From: Parapedobacter koreensis
Lineage (GTDB): Bacteria; Bacteroidota; Bacteroidia; Sphingobacteriales; Sphingobacteriaceae
Direction: 5' to 3'
DNA length: 64,000 bases
Assembly: GCF_900109365.1 (NCBI RefSeq)
Contig: NZ_FNZR01000001.1
Location: 1 to 64,000 of the forward strand
Part shown: positions 16,551-25,821 of the stretch, in pieces
How positions within the stretch are numbered: the first letter of the stretch is position 1
Layout: every line of letters begins with the position of its first letter
Made by a program: the position numbers and the translations under genes
Notes under the pieces: model-generated
What the model was told of the DNA's origin: nothing
The model's input: only the letters and a program-made list of their open reading frames with translations
The model's database searches: none

Positions 16551-16941
16551 ATGCCGTATTATTGTTTAGCCATTTGCTGGTGGGACTGGCTGGCAGCGGC
16601 AATCTTTTATATGCTAATCAATGCCGCTTTTTCGGGCATATGGCCGATACCTACTATGCGCACCATGTGGGTATGCACCATGCCGAAAACAATCTCAAAG
16701 ACGACAAAAGCTCCACCATGTCTTACCAACGTGACTCGCTGAAGAGCTTCTTGGTTATACGACCTCGCTGCCTATTTGAAAAAGAGAAACCGGAAAAAAT
16801 TGATGATGGTTGCCGTGCTCTTGCTCGCAAAGCGATATGATCCGTTGGCCAGGAATTTTGTGAACATCGGGAACCGATTTGCGTCAGAGGAGACTGTTAT
16901 CGCGTTCTTAAAAGAAAGAACCGCACGATTCACTGATTATT
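16551..16941 (+). pseudogene. Membrane fatty-acid desaturase remnant fused to another gene end
   Basis: In one frame the residues HMADTYYAHHVGMHHAENNL and DDKSSTMSYQRDSLKSFL match the histidine-box region (HHxxMHH) of membrane-bound fatty-acid desaturases. Both flanks are out of frame: after about 16755 a different frame reads YDLAAYLKKRNRKKLMMVAV, then DPLARNFVNIGNRFASEETV, and ends FTDY, which I do not recognise and which may be the C-terminus of a different gene. Neither N-terminal membrane segments nor the third histidine box are present. Confidence 0.5.
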
Positions 16942-17036
16942 AAAAGGCGCTTACTGCAAGTGGTCCGCTTGCAGCCGCACTCAACGGGCCGAAAACTTTT
17001 TTCCATATCGGCTGTTTCTCCCACAAACGTAGCATC

Positions 17037-17543
17037 ATGAGCACAGAACACATCCATGACCGCCAAGAGGCTGTCGAAAAGTTGATGCGCTTGGTAAAAG
17101 ACATCGATTTTTGCATTTTCTGCACCGATCTCGCCTCGACCCCCATCGAATCGTCACCCATGAGTACGCAGGAGGTGGATGAAGACGGCAATTGCTGGTT
17201 TCTTGCCAGCAAAGACAGTACGAAGTACCGCAATATCCATAAGGACCCGCACGTACAGCTTTTTTACGCTGCGCCGGGCGATTTCAAGTACCTCACGGTC
17301 TACGGCAGGGCCGAAGCGCTGTACGATCGGCGGCGCATCGAAAAATACTGGAACAAGTTTGTGGAGGGATGGTTTGAAAAAGGCATAGACGACCCCAACA
17401 TCATTCTGCTCAAGGTGAATCCCGAAGAAGCTCATTACTGGGATACCAAAAGCAACAAGATGATTGCCTACGCCAAAACACTTTTCAGCGCGTTTACCGG
17501 CGCTAAAAACGACGAGGGCCGGGAAGGCGAGTTAAAGGTATGA
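17037..17543 (+). CDS. Pyridoxamine 5'-phosphate oxidase-fold general stress protein
   Basis: A 168-residue flavin-binding split-barrel protein of the general stress protein 26 group. Typical segments are MSTQEVDEDGNCWFLASKDS, the hydrophobic PHVQLFYAAPGDFKYLTVYG strand and the C-terminal VNPEEAHYWDT. These proteins bind FMN or FAD and are induced in stress, but are not true PNP oxidases: the substrate-binding C-terminus of the latter is absent. The gene is alone, between remnants and a convergent operon. Function beyond flavin binding is unknown. Confidence 0.85.
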   Translation: MSTEHIHDRQEAVEKLMRLVKDIDFCIFCTDLASTPIESSPMSTQEVDEDGNCWFLASKDSTKYRNIHKDPHVQLFYAAPGDFKYLTVYGRAEALYDRRRIEKYWNKFVEGWFEKGIDDPNIILLKVNPEEAHYWDTKSNKMIAYAKTLFSAFTGAKNDEGREGELKV

Positions 17544-17580
17544 TGCACGGAACCACTGGACGGATTTAGCGGCCTACCGC

Positions 17581-18366
17581 TCAAAGCGCTAAAGGGAGGA
17601 AAGCCTTCTCGGTAAGGTGCTTCCAATATCGCCGGGGGACGTGCCGGATGTGCAACGTGGTGTTTTTGCGCGATGGGATCGTGGCATTCTTGAAATAACC
17701 TTGCCACAGGGTTTGGTACAAGACTTCCTGTTCTGCCAGGAGATCGGCGGGGAGTACGCCTCGATGCTTGCCTGTGTGCTGGATGAAATCAATCGTCACC
17801 TCGCTCACGCCGCTGCCGTCGTAGTGGATGCCATAGTCGCGGCGGCGGTCGTAAATCGTCCATCGCTGGTCTGCGTAGCGGTTTTTGAAATGGCGGCTGA
17901 TTAAGGGTAATACGTTGAAATCAGGCTCCACCAACGCGAAAAATATGCCGTCAGCCAATTGCTGAAACCGCACAAAGGCTTCCATACGGTGCTTTTCGCG
18001 GTGCACTTTCCGGTGGAGCTGGGCCACATACAGCACATGTGGATTGCCGTAGTTGGCAATGACATCACCACCATGGTTGATGATGTAACAGGCCAAATCA
18101 AAAAGATGCTGAAACCCTTCCGGCTGTTCGCCCAAAAAGGCGGCATAAAGACGCGACATCCAATCCGTGTTCAGCCGTTTTCCAAGGCCTTGCCACACCC
18201 GGCGGGCTTTCGTATCATCAGACACGACCGCAACGGGCTCATCCATCAGCCCCGGGGCATATCGCTGTTGCGGCGCGATCCGTACCGGATGTTGCTTCCG
18301 GTCGTAGCGCTCAAAAACAGCGGTTAACAGACCGATGAACGTGCCGTCAAACAGGTATACCCACAT
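17581..18366 (-). CDS. DUF4130 / TIGR03915-type putative DNA metabolism protein
   Basis: About 261 residues, beginning MWVYLFDGTFIGLLTAVFER, with conserved YIINHGGDVIANYGNPHVLY and a C-terminal RHVPRRYWKHLTEK. The combination is the protein regularly encoded next to a radical SAM protein of putative DNA repair. The ATG at 18366 lies one base after the stop of that radical SAM gene, showing strict coupling; an earlier in-frame start at 18486 would overlap deeply and is unlikely. The tail resembles the DUF4130 domain, thought to be related to the uracil-DNA glycosylase fold. Likely role: DNA lesion processing with the partner enzyme (from the literature on the family; not shown here). Confidence 0.82.
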   Translation of the reverse strand: MWVYLFDGTFIGLLTAVFERYDRKQHPVRIAPQQRYAPGLMDEPVAVVSDDTKARRVWQGLGKRLNTDWMSRLYAAFLGEQPEGFQHLFDLACYIINHGGDVIANYGNPHVLYVAQLHRKVHREKHRMEAFVRFQQLADGIFFALVEPDFNVLPLISRHFKNRYADQRWTIYDRRRDYGIHYDGSGVSEVTIDFIQHTGKHRGVLPADLLAEQEVLYQTLWQGYFKNATIPSRKNTTLHIRHVPRRYWKHLTEKAFLPLAL

Positions 18367-18367
18367 C

Positions 18368-19618
18368 TCAGAACAAGGATAGTTGAAGCACGGACTTTTC
18401 GATATACTTGCTGGTGGTTGAGGCCAGTATCTGGGCGCGTATAACATTGGCGGTGGGGTCGCCGATTGAAAAGGGACTGTCTGCACATCGGATAAAATGC
18501 CTCGCGCGATTCACCGCTACACCGATTTGCTTCAGTTGGTCAAACCGCAGGCTGCCGAATTTGCGGGCTTGCACGATTTTTTTTGCCGATCCGACACCGA
18601 TGCCGGGCACACGGAGGATGAGGCGGTAGTCGGCCGTATTGATGTCTACGGGAAATTGCTCCATATGGCGGAGTGCCCAACTTAGCTTTGGATCGATTTC
18701 GACATCCAGGTGAGGATGCAAGGGATTCAATAGTTCATGCACTTCAAAACCATAAAACCGCATCAGCCAATCGGTTTGGTACAACCGGTTTTCGCGCAGC
18801 AGCGGGGGCTGTGTACCCATGGCTGGCAACCGGCTATCGTAGCTGATGGGAATATAACCGGCGTAGTACACGCGTTTCAGGTTATATGTCTTGTAGTAAT
18901 GATGGGCCGTATGCATAATGTCCATGTCAGTTTCAGGGGTGGCCCCAACGACCATCTGGGTGCTCTGCCCGGCGGGCACGAAGCGTGGCACATGCCGGAG
19001 GAGCTTGCGCTCTTCCTTGAATTGGGCAATGGACTGGCTAACCAATTGCAGGGAATGCTTTACGGGCGCATGCGACTTTTCGGGCGCGAGCAGTCTGAGG
19101 CCCTGCTCGGTGGGCATCTCCAGGTTGATGCTCATCCGATCGGCATATAACCCGGCCTCGCGGATGAGCGCTTCGCTCGCGCCGGGTATGGTCTTCAGGT
19201 GGATATATCCATTGAACCGCTCCTCGGTGCGTAGCTTTTTGACGATGCGCAGTAAGCGCTCCATGGTGTAATCGGCATCCTTGAAAATACCCGAGCTGAG
19301 GAACAACCCCTCGATATAGTTGCGGCGGTAGAAATTGATGGTCAGATCGACGACCTCCTGTACCTTGAAGGCCGCCCGTTTGATGTCATTGCTCCGGCGG
19401 GATACGCAGAATGCACAATCGTAGATGCAATGGTTGGTCAATAGGATCTTGAGCAATGACACGCACCGCCCATCTTCCGTGTAACTGTGGCATATGCCTG
19501 AAATATGGCTGTTTCCCAAACCGCCTTTGGTGTTTTTCCTTGTGCCGCCGCTTGATGCGCAGGATACATCGTACTTGGCCGCATCAGCTAATATGTTGAG
19601 TTTTTCCGTTATTTCCAA
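18368..19618 (-). CDS. Putative DNA modification/repair radical SAM protein
   Basis: A 416-residue enzyme. The iron-sulfur cluster motif CxxxCxxC is CIYDCAFC (Cys64, Cys68, Cys71), preceded by LLKILLTNHC. The C-terminus has a helix-hairpin-helix DNA-binding motif, LRVPGIGVGSAKKIVQARKF, and a final KYIEKSVLQLSLF. This is the TIGR03916-type radical SAM family, always found with a DUF4130-type gene, as here one base downstream. The enzyme would reduce a cluster to cleave S-adenosylmethionine and act on DNA, perhaps a damaged base. The gene starts its operon; about 275 bases of AT-rich sequence upstream hold no recognisable gene. Confidence 0.9.
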   Translation of the reverse strand: MEITEKLNILADAAKYDVSCASSGGTRKNTKGGLGNSHISGICHSYTEDGRCVSLLKILLTNHCIYDCAFCVSRRSNDIKRAAFKVQEVVDLTINFYRRNYIEGLFLSSGIFKDADYTMERLLRIVKKLRTEERFNGYIHLKTIPGASEALIREAGLYADRMSINLEMPTEQGLRLLAPEKSHAPVKHSLQLVSQSIAQFKEERKLLRHVPRFVPAGQSTQMVVGATPETDMDIMHTAHHYYKTYNLKRVYYAGYIPISYDSRLPAMGTQPPLLRENRLYQTDWLMRFYGFEVHELLNPLHPHLDVEIDPKLSWALRHMEQFPVDINTADYRLILRVPGIGVGSAKKIVQARKFGSLRFDQLKQIGVAVNRARHFIRCADSPFSIGDPTANVIRAQILASTTSKYIEKSVLQLSLF

Positions 19619-19893
19619 TGTTTACTTGCTATATATATGATAACAAAATTAGCAAAATAAATACAATTGAACAAAATGTTTTAAACTTCCGATCAGCTCA
19701 TTTAATTTCATACAGCTAGCTAATTTATCGACGACCTTGGGGGTGTAAGATAAGATATTGTGGACAAGTTGAATTAGGTTCACAAAAAAATAGGACATTC
19801 AATAGCGGCCCGACAGAAAGGGGAAGGTCACAGTATCTCTTGCAACTGGAACTAAATATACTTCGTGAAAAACTTTAAAAAAAGTTAGCTTTT

Positions 19894-22215
19894 TCATTTT
19901 TTCCGGACGACACTCAGGTTAAACATCGGAATGTCGACAGCGAGAAAAAGGTTGAAGTGCGGTTTTAAATGGATTTTGTTACTACTGGCTGTTACCGGTG
20001 TCGTCCATTGCCAACCCGCTCCGAAGGAAAGGGGCAGGTAGAACGGAAATCCATAGACAACTTGAAGGCTGGGGGAAATAAGGCCCACCAGGTTTACATC
20101 CTGCTGATACGCTCCCTCGTTGTCCAGCTTATAACGGATAATACCGCCGATATCAAACATTCCAGCTAACAGACTTGCACTACCGGCCTTCCGCCAGCCG
20201 CGACTCAAAGCGAGTCCAATCGGTGCGGTCAATCCATATTGATTACTGAACCCAGTACCCCCTGTCTTATTTCTGGCGAAGTAACCTCCCACGTACGCAT
20301 TGAATGCGAGATTGAAATCTGTTTCTTTTTTAATTCTGGAACTGCCGGATGGGAGTGCATAAGATTCCAGTAACGACTCTACCTGCTGCCCATTTTCGGC
20401 TTGACCCAGTGCTGCAAAAAGTTTATAATATTCAGTCACCTTGTACAACTTAAAAACATATTTATCTGCGTTTTTTTTCTGCCAATCCAATTCTTTCAGC
20501 TGTTGCTCCAGGTAATCCTGCTCACGCGATAAGCTTTCCTTTTGGTCATAAACCGTTGCCTTTTCCAAAAGTGTGGTGGGGCTTAAACCGTTTATTGCAT
20601 TGAGTTCCTTTTTAATAGTCATAATGCGATTGTTGATTGCTTTGACATCCTGATCTATCCTTCCATTAACGTCATTAACCAAATCCTTCTTAAAATCGGC
20701 TTCTCCCTTTCTGTCTTCCATATACCGGCTAACAAGATCCAGCAAATGAACCAAGTCGTCAATAGCAAGGCTGTATTCTTGCTGCGAGAGTGCCTTAATC
20801 ATGTTGATCGTATGCCCGGAAAAGGTTGGCCAATATCCGCTTATCCGCTGTAGTTCCTGTTGAACCAACGTGTTGGTTCCTCGATCTGCTATAAACGGTT
20901 CACAGAGCAAGATCGTATTCATAATGACCTGGTTGTAGATGACATATCTTTCCGGAGAAAAAAACGGCTTGCCCCACAACGGGCTGGTTCCGTTGTCAGC
21001 CTCTTTAATTTTTGGTAATTCCATCGCTAGTTTCTGAATGGTTTCGGATGCAACCGAAACCTTATCAAGCAAATCACCGAATTCAATATCACTGGATCCC
21101 TCCCACCCTTCTAGTAACGCCGACGCCGTCACATTCCCGGAAACGGACCAGAACGGAATATTCTTACCCTTTTGGTATAATAGCCCTAAAAAGTAACGGG
21201 CCAATTCGGCTTTGTTGGCTAATTTACCATTTGTTATTTTTTCGATCTCACTGGTTGAAATATAATCAAACTCGCTACCCTCAGCCTGTGCCAGCGTTTT
21301 CTTACGCAGGTTATCAGAAGCTAGCACCACCACGCGTACAAAACCTGAATAATTGTTCTGTGCTTCCAAAAACCGGCAGGTATCCAAATCATGGATGCTT
21401 CTGCTAATGTTCTTTTTCCCATCCAGCGCTGTCAGCATTTCCGATGCGGTAAACAGCAAGGTCATCAGTGGAACCCTTTTATTATACTCCTGATACCTGG
21501 GTATCGAATATAACCCCGGTAAATGCGCCGGAAAGTGGCTGAAATCTTCCTGCAAGGCGCTCTTCATCGCATTCAGGGTTTTGGCATAGTCATACGCTGC
21601 AACTGGCTTAATCAGATTCATTGTCCGGGGAAAAAGCACATCAAATTCGGAATAATGTTTCGTGAAATCTTTCAGCCGCTGGATGACGGCCACCGAAAGT
21701 TCTCCTTGGGCACGTTTAATGAGGAAATCTGCTGTCCCATTACTCAGGTTGCTAAATACGCTGGTCGTCCCAAGTCCGGATTGGGAATCTACAAAAAGCT
21801 TCTCAATTTGGTTTAATAAGATTGAGCCAGATCCAAAACGCTTTGGAGCAACATCCAAGATATCCTTTAAAAAGGGGTTGCTCGCATATGCGGTTTTAAT
21901 TTCGTCACGGGAAGCCGTGTCTGGCAGGCCCACATTGCGGGCGAGTATCCTAATAATGATTCCTTCTGAGTCTGCAGAATCTGTAAACGTAGCAGGCAAC
22001 GGTGCTGTTTGCCCGACACCCCCTAATACTCCGGTCAATGGATCAATGGTGTGATAACCTCTCGCATCGGGCATCATGATGACATTTATGCCGTGTTTAG
22101 CATTCATCAGTGCAATGGCATCGTATATGGCGGACTGGCTATGCTGCGCAAGTGCCGAAGGCCCGGTAAAAAACATATGGACCAATAAAATCCAGAAGTA
22201 AAGGGGTGATTTCAT
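19894..22215 (-). CDS. Large exported protein of unknown function, predicted outer-membrane C-terminus
   Basis: A 773-residue protein with a signal peptide (YFWILLVHMFFTGPSALAQ). Residues about 30-600 are mostly helical, including a coiled-coil region (MTIKKELNAINGLSPTTLLE to SLSREQDYLEQQLKELDWQK). The C-terminal 120 residues alternate polar and aromatic/hydrophobic positions (AFNAYVGGYFARNKTGG, GLALSRGWRKAGSASLLAGM, LSFGAGWQWTTP), as in outer-membrane beta-barrel strands. It does not resemble a TonB receptor or porin I recognise. It is the last gene of the four-gene operon, overlapping the previous gene at ATGA. It could be the surface component of a protease-containing system; the function itself is unknown. 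Confidence 0.6.
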   Translation of the reverse strand: MKSPLYFWILLVHMFFTGPSALAQHSQSAIYDAIALMNAKHGINVIMMPDARGYHTIDPLTGVLGGVGQTAPLPATFTDSADSEGIIIRILARNVGLPDTASRDEIKTAYASNPFLKDILDVAPKRFGSGSILLNQIEKLFVDSQSGLGTTSVFSNLSNGTADFLIKRAQGELSVAVIQRLKDFTKHYSEFDVLFPRTMNLIKPVAAYDYAKTLNAMKSALQEDFSHFPAHLPGLYSIPRYQEYNKRVPLMTLLFTASEMLTALDGKKNISRSIHDLDTCRFLEAQNNYSGFVRVVVLASDNLRKKTLAQAEGSEFDYISTSEIEKITNGKLANKAELARYFLGLLYQKGKNIPFWSVSGNVTASALLEGWEGSSDIEFGDLLDKVSVASETIQKLAMELPKIKEADNGTSPLWGKPFFSPERYVIYNQVIMNTILLCEPFIADRGTNTLVQQELQRISGYWPTFSGHTINMIKALSQQEYSLAIDDLVHLLDLVSRYMEDRKGEADFKKDLVNDVNGRIDQDVKAINNRIMTIKKELNAINGLSPTTLLEKATVYDQKESLSREQDYLEQQLKELDWQKKNADKYVFKLYKVTEYYKLFAALGQAENGQQVESLLESYALPSGSSRIKKETDFNLAFNAYVGGYFARNKTGGTGFSNQYGLTAPIGLALSRGWRKAGSASLLAGMFDIGGIIRYKLDNEGAYQQDVNLVGLISPSLQVVYGFPFYLPLSFGAGWQWTTPVTASSNKIHLKPHFNLFLAVDIPMFNLSVVRKK

Positions 22216-22760
22216 AACTTGTCTATGCTGGCCAATGGCTGGAGGTTTGACTGCAACTTGAATAACTTTTTTTTGATTTGCGCGTTACTGGTTTTCTTCA
22301 GTTGATGATCCCGATAAGTGTAAAAGGAAAGGCCTAAATCTGTGAAAACAGACAGATAGGTTTGCTCGGCATGAAGAAATTCAACGAAACAAATTTTCTG
22401 TTTACCTCGTTTATGCCTGTACTTTTCTTCTATTGCATTGAGCGCTTCGACAAATTCCCCTAATTTAGCACCGGAAAAGGCATGTAAAAAAAACAGGCGT
22501 TGGCCCCGGAAATAAAAATCGAGGCCCTGAACCACCTCCTTGCCCTGACTGATTAACACGCGGTAACCTTCCGGATCCGAAGCGCTGATTTCAGGCTCAT
22601 TGTAATCTCTAATCTGCTGTATTTGGATGACGCCTGCGATATAAAACTGTTTGTGTTCCGTTTGGGGTAAAGGAATTGCCTGCTTTTTGATTAATCCGCG
22701 TGTCTGCCGCTTTAAGCGGATGATAATTGCCGGCGGATACTGGTCGGAGGTAATAGCCAT
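22212..22760 (-). CDS. Unknown 182-residue cytoplasmic protein
   Basis: The protein MAITSDQYPPAIIIRLKRQT onward has no signal peptide or membrane segment and ends LQPLASIDKL. It contains an alpha/beta-looking segment (QGLDFYFRGQRLFFLHAFSG) and a basic stretch (KYRHKRGKQKICF). The ATG at 22760 was chosen over an upstream in-frame start at 22799 because the latter overlaps the protease gene. The stop overlaps the start of the 773-residue gene (ATGA), so the two are translationally coupled. No family was recognised; within the operon it may be an adaptor or chaperone, but that is a guess. Confidence 0.55.
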   Translation of the reverse strand: MAITSDQYPPAIIIRLKRQTRGLIKKQAIPLPQTEHKQFYIAGVIQIQQIRDYNEPEISASDPEGYRVLISQGKEVVQGLDFYFRGQRLFFLHAFSGAKLGEFVEALNAIEEKYRHKRGKQKICFVEFLHAEQTYLSVFTDLGLSFYTYRDHQLKKTSNAQIKKKLFKLQSNLQPLASIDKL

Positions 22761-22771
22761 AATTAAAAGAA

Positions 22772-23323
22772 TTATACAGTGAGGTATGAACGAATCCATT
22801 GCCCCTTAACATTTCTGTAATTATTCAAAAACTGCGGATAAGTCATCGACAATAAAATTGGATCATTTGGGTCTGCAATCCGTAGCATCAAATTTCCGGT
22901 GGTATCGTTGAACGCGCCATAGATAATAACTGCATGGCCACCTCCAAGGTGAGGCAGGTATAACTGGCACCCGATAAGATGTCCGTCATTCAGGTAACTG
23001 ACTACGTCCTCCTGCGACAAGGAACCATTAAACGATTGTCCCAAGTGATTGATTGAATTGAGTGCTACGCCAAGATCAGCGGTGTCGTTGCAATAAGGAA
23101 CAGGAGGACTAGTGGCGCAGATCGGTTTACCGGTTACTTTGGCCACAATTTGTTTTTGACTCAGCGATGGGCTGCCATAATACTTGCACACGCTTGCTGT
23201 CACAGCTGCCCAGCACAAGTTTGACATACCCTGTTTTTCAATCGGAAAATCAAGCAAGGTGACCGATCGATTTCCGATCCCTACCATTTCTGCTGGTATA
23301 AACAACGCCGGGTTTAATTCCAT
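22772..23323 (-). CDS. Papain-like cysteine protease
   Basis: A 183-residue protein with a full papain-type active site: Gln31 and Cys37 in KQGMSNLCWAAV, His130 in LGGGHAVIIYG and Asp/Asn in IADPNDP (residues 150-154). The order Q-C-H-D/N, and the short length without a pro-domain, resemble the bacterial papain-like peptidase group (Peptidase_C39_2/PF12385 type) used as effectors or processing enzymes. There is no signal peptide, so it is cytoplasmic or delivered by another route. It is second in an operon headed by a 676-residue membrane protein, 15 bases after that gene's stop, and followed by two unknown genes. A substrate within the operon is plausible but unproven. Confidence 0.75.
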   Translation of the reverse strand: MELNPALFIPAEMVGIGNRSVTLLDFPIEKQGMSNLCWAAVTASVCKYYGSPSLSQKQIVAKVTGKPICATSPPVPYCNDTADLGVALNSINHLGQSFNGSLSQEDVVSYLNDGHLIGCQLYLPHLGGGHAVIIYGAFNDTTGNLMLRIADPNDPILLSMTYPQFLNNYRNVKGQWIRSYLTV

Positions 23324-23338
23324 AATGCACCTCCTCCC

Positions 23339-25369
23339 TTAAGGGAACTTTATCTTATCCCGTAGCTGCATGACATTGTCTACCGTGATGTCAACGCCAA
23401 AGGCGAAAAGAAAGATCACAATCAATTCATCTGTTTTACCAATAAAATCAGGGGCATAAAACTTAAAAGCAATAAGCGCCAAAACAAACCACAGTAAAAA
23501 TGTTTGCACTAACGAATAAACAAGCCAGTGCTTCCTGGCCTGGTGCAACCTGACGGAAACCGGTGCAATTCCTGGGATTTGGCCTGTAAATTGGATTCCG
23601 ACCGGTAATGGATCATGCTCATAAACAGTCAACACTTCCATGTCGACCCCAGTCATTGTCCCATCTAATAAGGCTACTTTTGGTTCTTGCTCGAATACGC
23701 TCCAATGTTTAGCCAATGTCACCAATACGTTGCTGTCCATTTCGCGATAAGGGTCTCTCAAGATACCATCAATTGATTGCTTCCAAGCTTCAAAACTTTG
23801 GTAAAACGATTGCCATGACCCGGATCCTCCGCTCTCGATTTCCAGTTCATAGAATCGTTTGGTCAATCTTCTCTTTATAAGTTGTAATATATTGTCAAAG
23901 TTTCGCTTAATCTTGTCTGCCAACGCTACTCCGATGGAGACCGGGGTTTCAACCGTTAGGAGCTGTGTCAAATCGGCTTTGATCCCTTGCATAGCAGGTG
24001 ATATGCTATCCTTGATCGGATCAGGGTTTATTTGCGGATATACGTCATACTCTTCAATTGCTAATACCAACCCGTCAAGCTTACCTGCAAATTCGCTAAG
24101 AAATCCTTTCATCCTATTGGTCGCATTTTTGATATTCGCCTTCGCGTTTTCCGAATCCCCCTCTTCCAGGTTGGCTTTTGCCGAATGGTAGTCGTTTTCA
24201 GCCTCAGCTAGCTTTTCTTTTATAAAAGGCGCATAACCTACGGACTCAAAACAGCTGGAAATTTCCATCCATTCCTTTTTCGCTCCGGCTATTCTTTGTT
24301 CAAAATCCGATTTGCACGCTTCAAACTGTTGAAGAGTCGAATTCATTTCATTTTCAAGGGTGTTGGTAGACTTCAACATATCCGCAAAGAAGGTATGTTT
24401 CTGTAGTTTGGTGTCCAAATCATTTATCAGTTTTGCTACCTCTGTTCTGAATTTACCATCCTTTACACGATCCTTTTCCTGCGTCATTTTCTCCAGCAAC
24501 GCCAAGGCACTTAATTTTGACTCTTCCGAGTCCTTTTTATTTTGCAAATAGTGCCTTACCACCCATCCCAACAATAGGCCGGAAAACAAACAGAATAACA
24601 AGCAAAAACCGCCACGTTTTTTGACTATTTTGATGGGGACAACCAATTGCTCTTTCATCTCCGGCGAAAAGAGTTCAAAACTACCGACTGTCACACCCAA
24701 GGGTAAATCCTTCTTAAACTCGTCTGGGACATCATATGTCACCCCGATAACCGAACCCGCAGGGATTCGGTGAGGATTTGTAACTGTCAATGTGGCACTG
24801 GTGTTTGCTTTTTTAAAATAAGGCACTGCTATAATAAGGCTGTCGATTCCTGCTTGCAATCCGGTTTCCTTAATCAGCAGCGGGTTGAGCTTCAGTTTCC
24901 CTGCTACGATTTCCACGCGAACAGTATCAATAAAAGTCAAGGCCACCGCAGGTTTTATGATAGTAAACGGCACCGGGATATCTACCTGATTTACCGAAAA
25001 AACAATCTCTCCCTTATATGTCCCATGTTTCCGAAGGGAGCCAACATTGACCTCAACGGTGATACAAGGGATATCCCCCTCCGATTTGGTGATTTTGAAC
25101 GCGTCTACAAAGCTTTTGTCCGAGTAGTTATTATGGCTGATATATGAAGGCCTATTATATTTGAGTACAACGTCCTTAAAAGTAATTGCCGGATTCAGTA
25201 AAAGGGGAATTTCCAGAATCGTCGGTTTTTTGCTATCGTCTATACGGATGGTATCCGAAATGCGAAAACGAATTAGGTCATTGCCACAGGTGACATTGAC
25301 CGAATGGATGAGTGATAAGATCAATATAAAACCACCAAACCGAGTGACTGTGGAATATAAAAAATTCAT
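23339..25369 (-). CDS. Large membrane protein with cytoplasmic coiled coil, unknown function
   Basis: A 676-residue protein: signal-like N-terminus (FGGFILILSLIHSVNVTCGN), an exported beta-rich region of about 220 residues (EIPLLLNPAITFKDVVLKYN, VRVEIVAGKLKLNPLLIK), one membrane helix (FCLLFCLFSGLLLGWVV near residue 262), a long charged coiled coil (KMTQEKDRVKDGKFRTEVAK on), and two C-terminal membrane helices (WLVYSLVQTFLLWFVLALIA; ELIVIFLFAFGVDI). This makes it a transmembrane link between an extracytoplasmic sensing domain and the cytoplasm. It heads the four-gene operon with the papain-like protease; the protease may act on it or be activated by it. The family is not recognised. Confidence 0.6.
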   Translation of the reverse strand: MNFLYSTVTRFGGFILILSLIHSVNVTCGNDLIRFRISDTIRIDDSKKPTILEIPLLLNPAITFKDVVLKYNRPSYISHNNYSDKSFVDAFKITKSEGDIPCITVEVNVGSLRKHGTYKGEIVFSVNQVDIPVPFTIIKPAVALTFIDTVRVEIVAGKLKLNPLLIKETGLQAGIDSLIIAVPYFKKANTSATLTVTNPHRIPAGSVIGVTYDVPDEFKKDLPLGVTVGSFELFSPEMKEQLVVPIKIVKKRGGFCLLFCLFSGLLLGWVVRHYLQNKKDSEESKLSALALLEKMTQEKDRVKDGKFRTEVAKLINDLDTKLQKHTFFADMLKSTNTLENEMNSTLQQFEACKSDFEQRIAGAKKEWMEISSCFESVGYAPFIKEKLAEAENDYHSAKANLEEGDSENAKANIKNATNRMKGFLSEFAGKLDGLVLAIEEYDVYPQINPDPIKDSISPAMQGIKADLTQLLTVETPVSIGVALADKIKRNFDNILQLIKRRLTKRFYELEIESGGSGSWQSFYQSFEAWKQSIDGILRDPYREMDSNVLVTLAKHWSVFEQEPKVALLDGTMTGVDMEVLTVYEHDPLPVGIQFTGQIPGIAPVSVRLHQARKHWLVYSLVQTFLLWFVLALIAFKFYAPDFIGKTDELIVIFLFAFGVDITVDNVMQLRDKIKFP

Positions 25370-25576
25370 TTTAGGTTGATTTTTTTAGGATGTTATTGGA
25401 TTTTATTCGAAAGAACGACAATATGAAACAACTCTTTCCGACCGGCACGGTAACTACCTGATCAAAATAACACAATTTAAACCAAAAATCCAATCCCTTG
25501 ATTAATTTTTTATTAGGAATCACCAATGCCAACAAGTCCGCCTATGCGGTTATCAGTTACTGGTAAACTGGCTCCG

Positions 25577-25705
25577 TTATTTCTTTCTCTTGTCCAGATC
25601 AGCGCAAATTTTTTGCACAGAATCGATTGGTACCTCGGCCACTCCTGCAGTAGCCACATCATCCAATCCCGGGTCGATAGTGGCTTCGATTATCTTATTC
25701 TTTTC
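25577..25705 (-). pseudogene. Rpn-family nuclease C-terminal remnant
   Basis: The 42-residue frame ends GLDDVATAGVAEVPIDSVQK and then ICADLDKRKK, closely matching the tail of the Rpn-family pseudogene at 5350 (GLDDAGAAGVAEVPIDFVQK). Only the last fifth of the gene is left. The flanks also match: the bases just 3' of both stops share similar sequence, and 25689-25716 nearly repeats 4978-5004. So the two loci contain pieces of the same ancestral segment, rearranged and deleted differently. Confidence 0.7.
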
Positions 25706-25821
25706 ATTAGGCATACGGCAGACATAACAAAAACTAATTTATTTAGTTTTTTAAACCTTAAGAACCATTTGATACGAGGTTTGTTATCAAAAATATCACA
25801 GGCAAATTAATACATGGAATT

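Noticed and set aside
19619-19893. Gap between the radical SAM gene and the 773-residue gene
   Set aside because: AT-rich with no convincing small gene, RNA fold or repeat.
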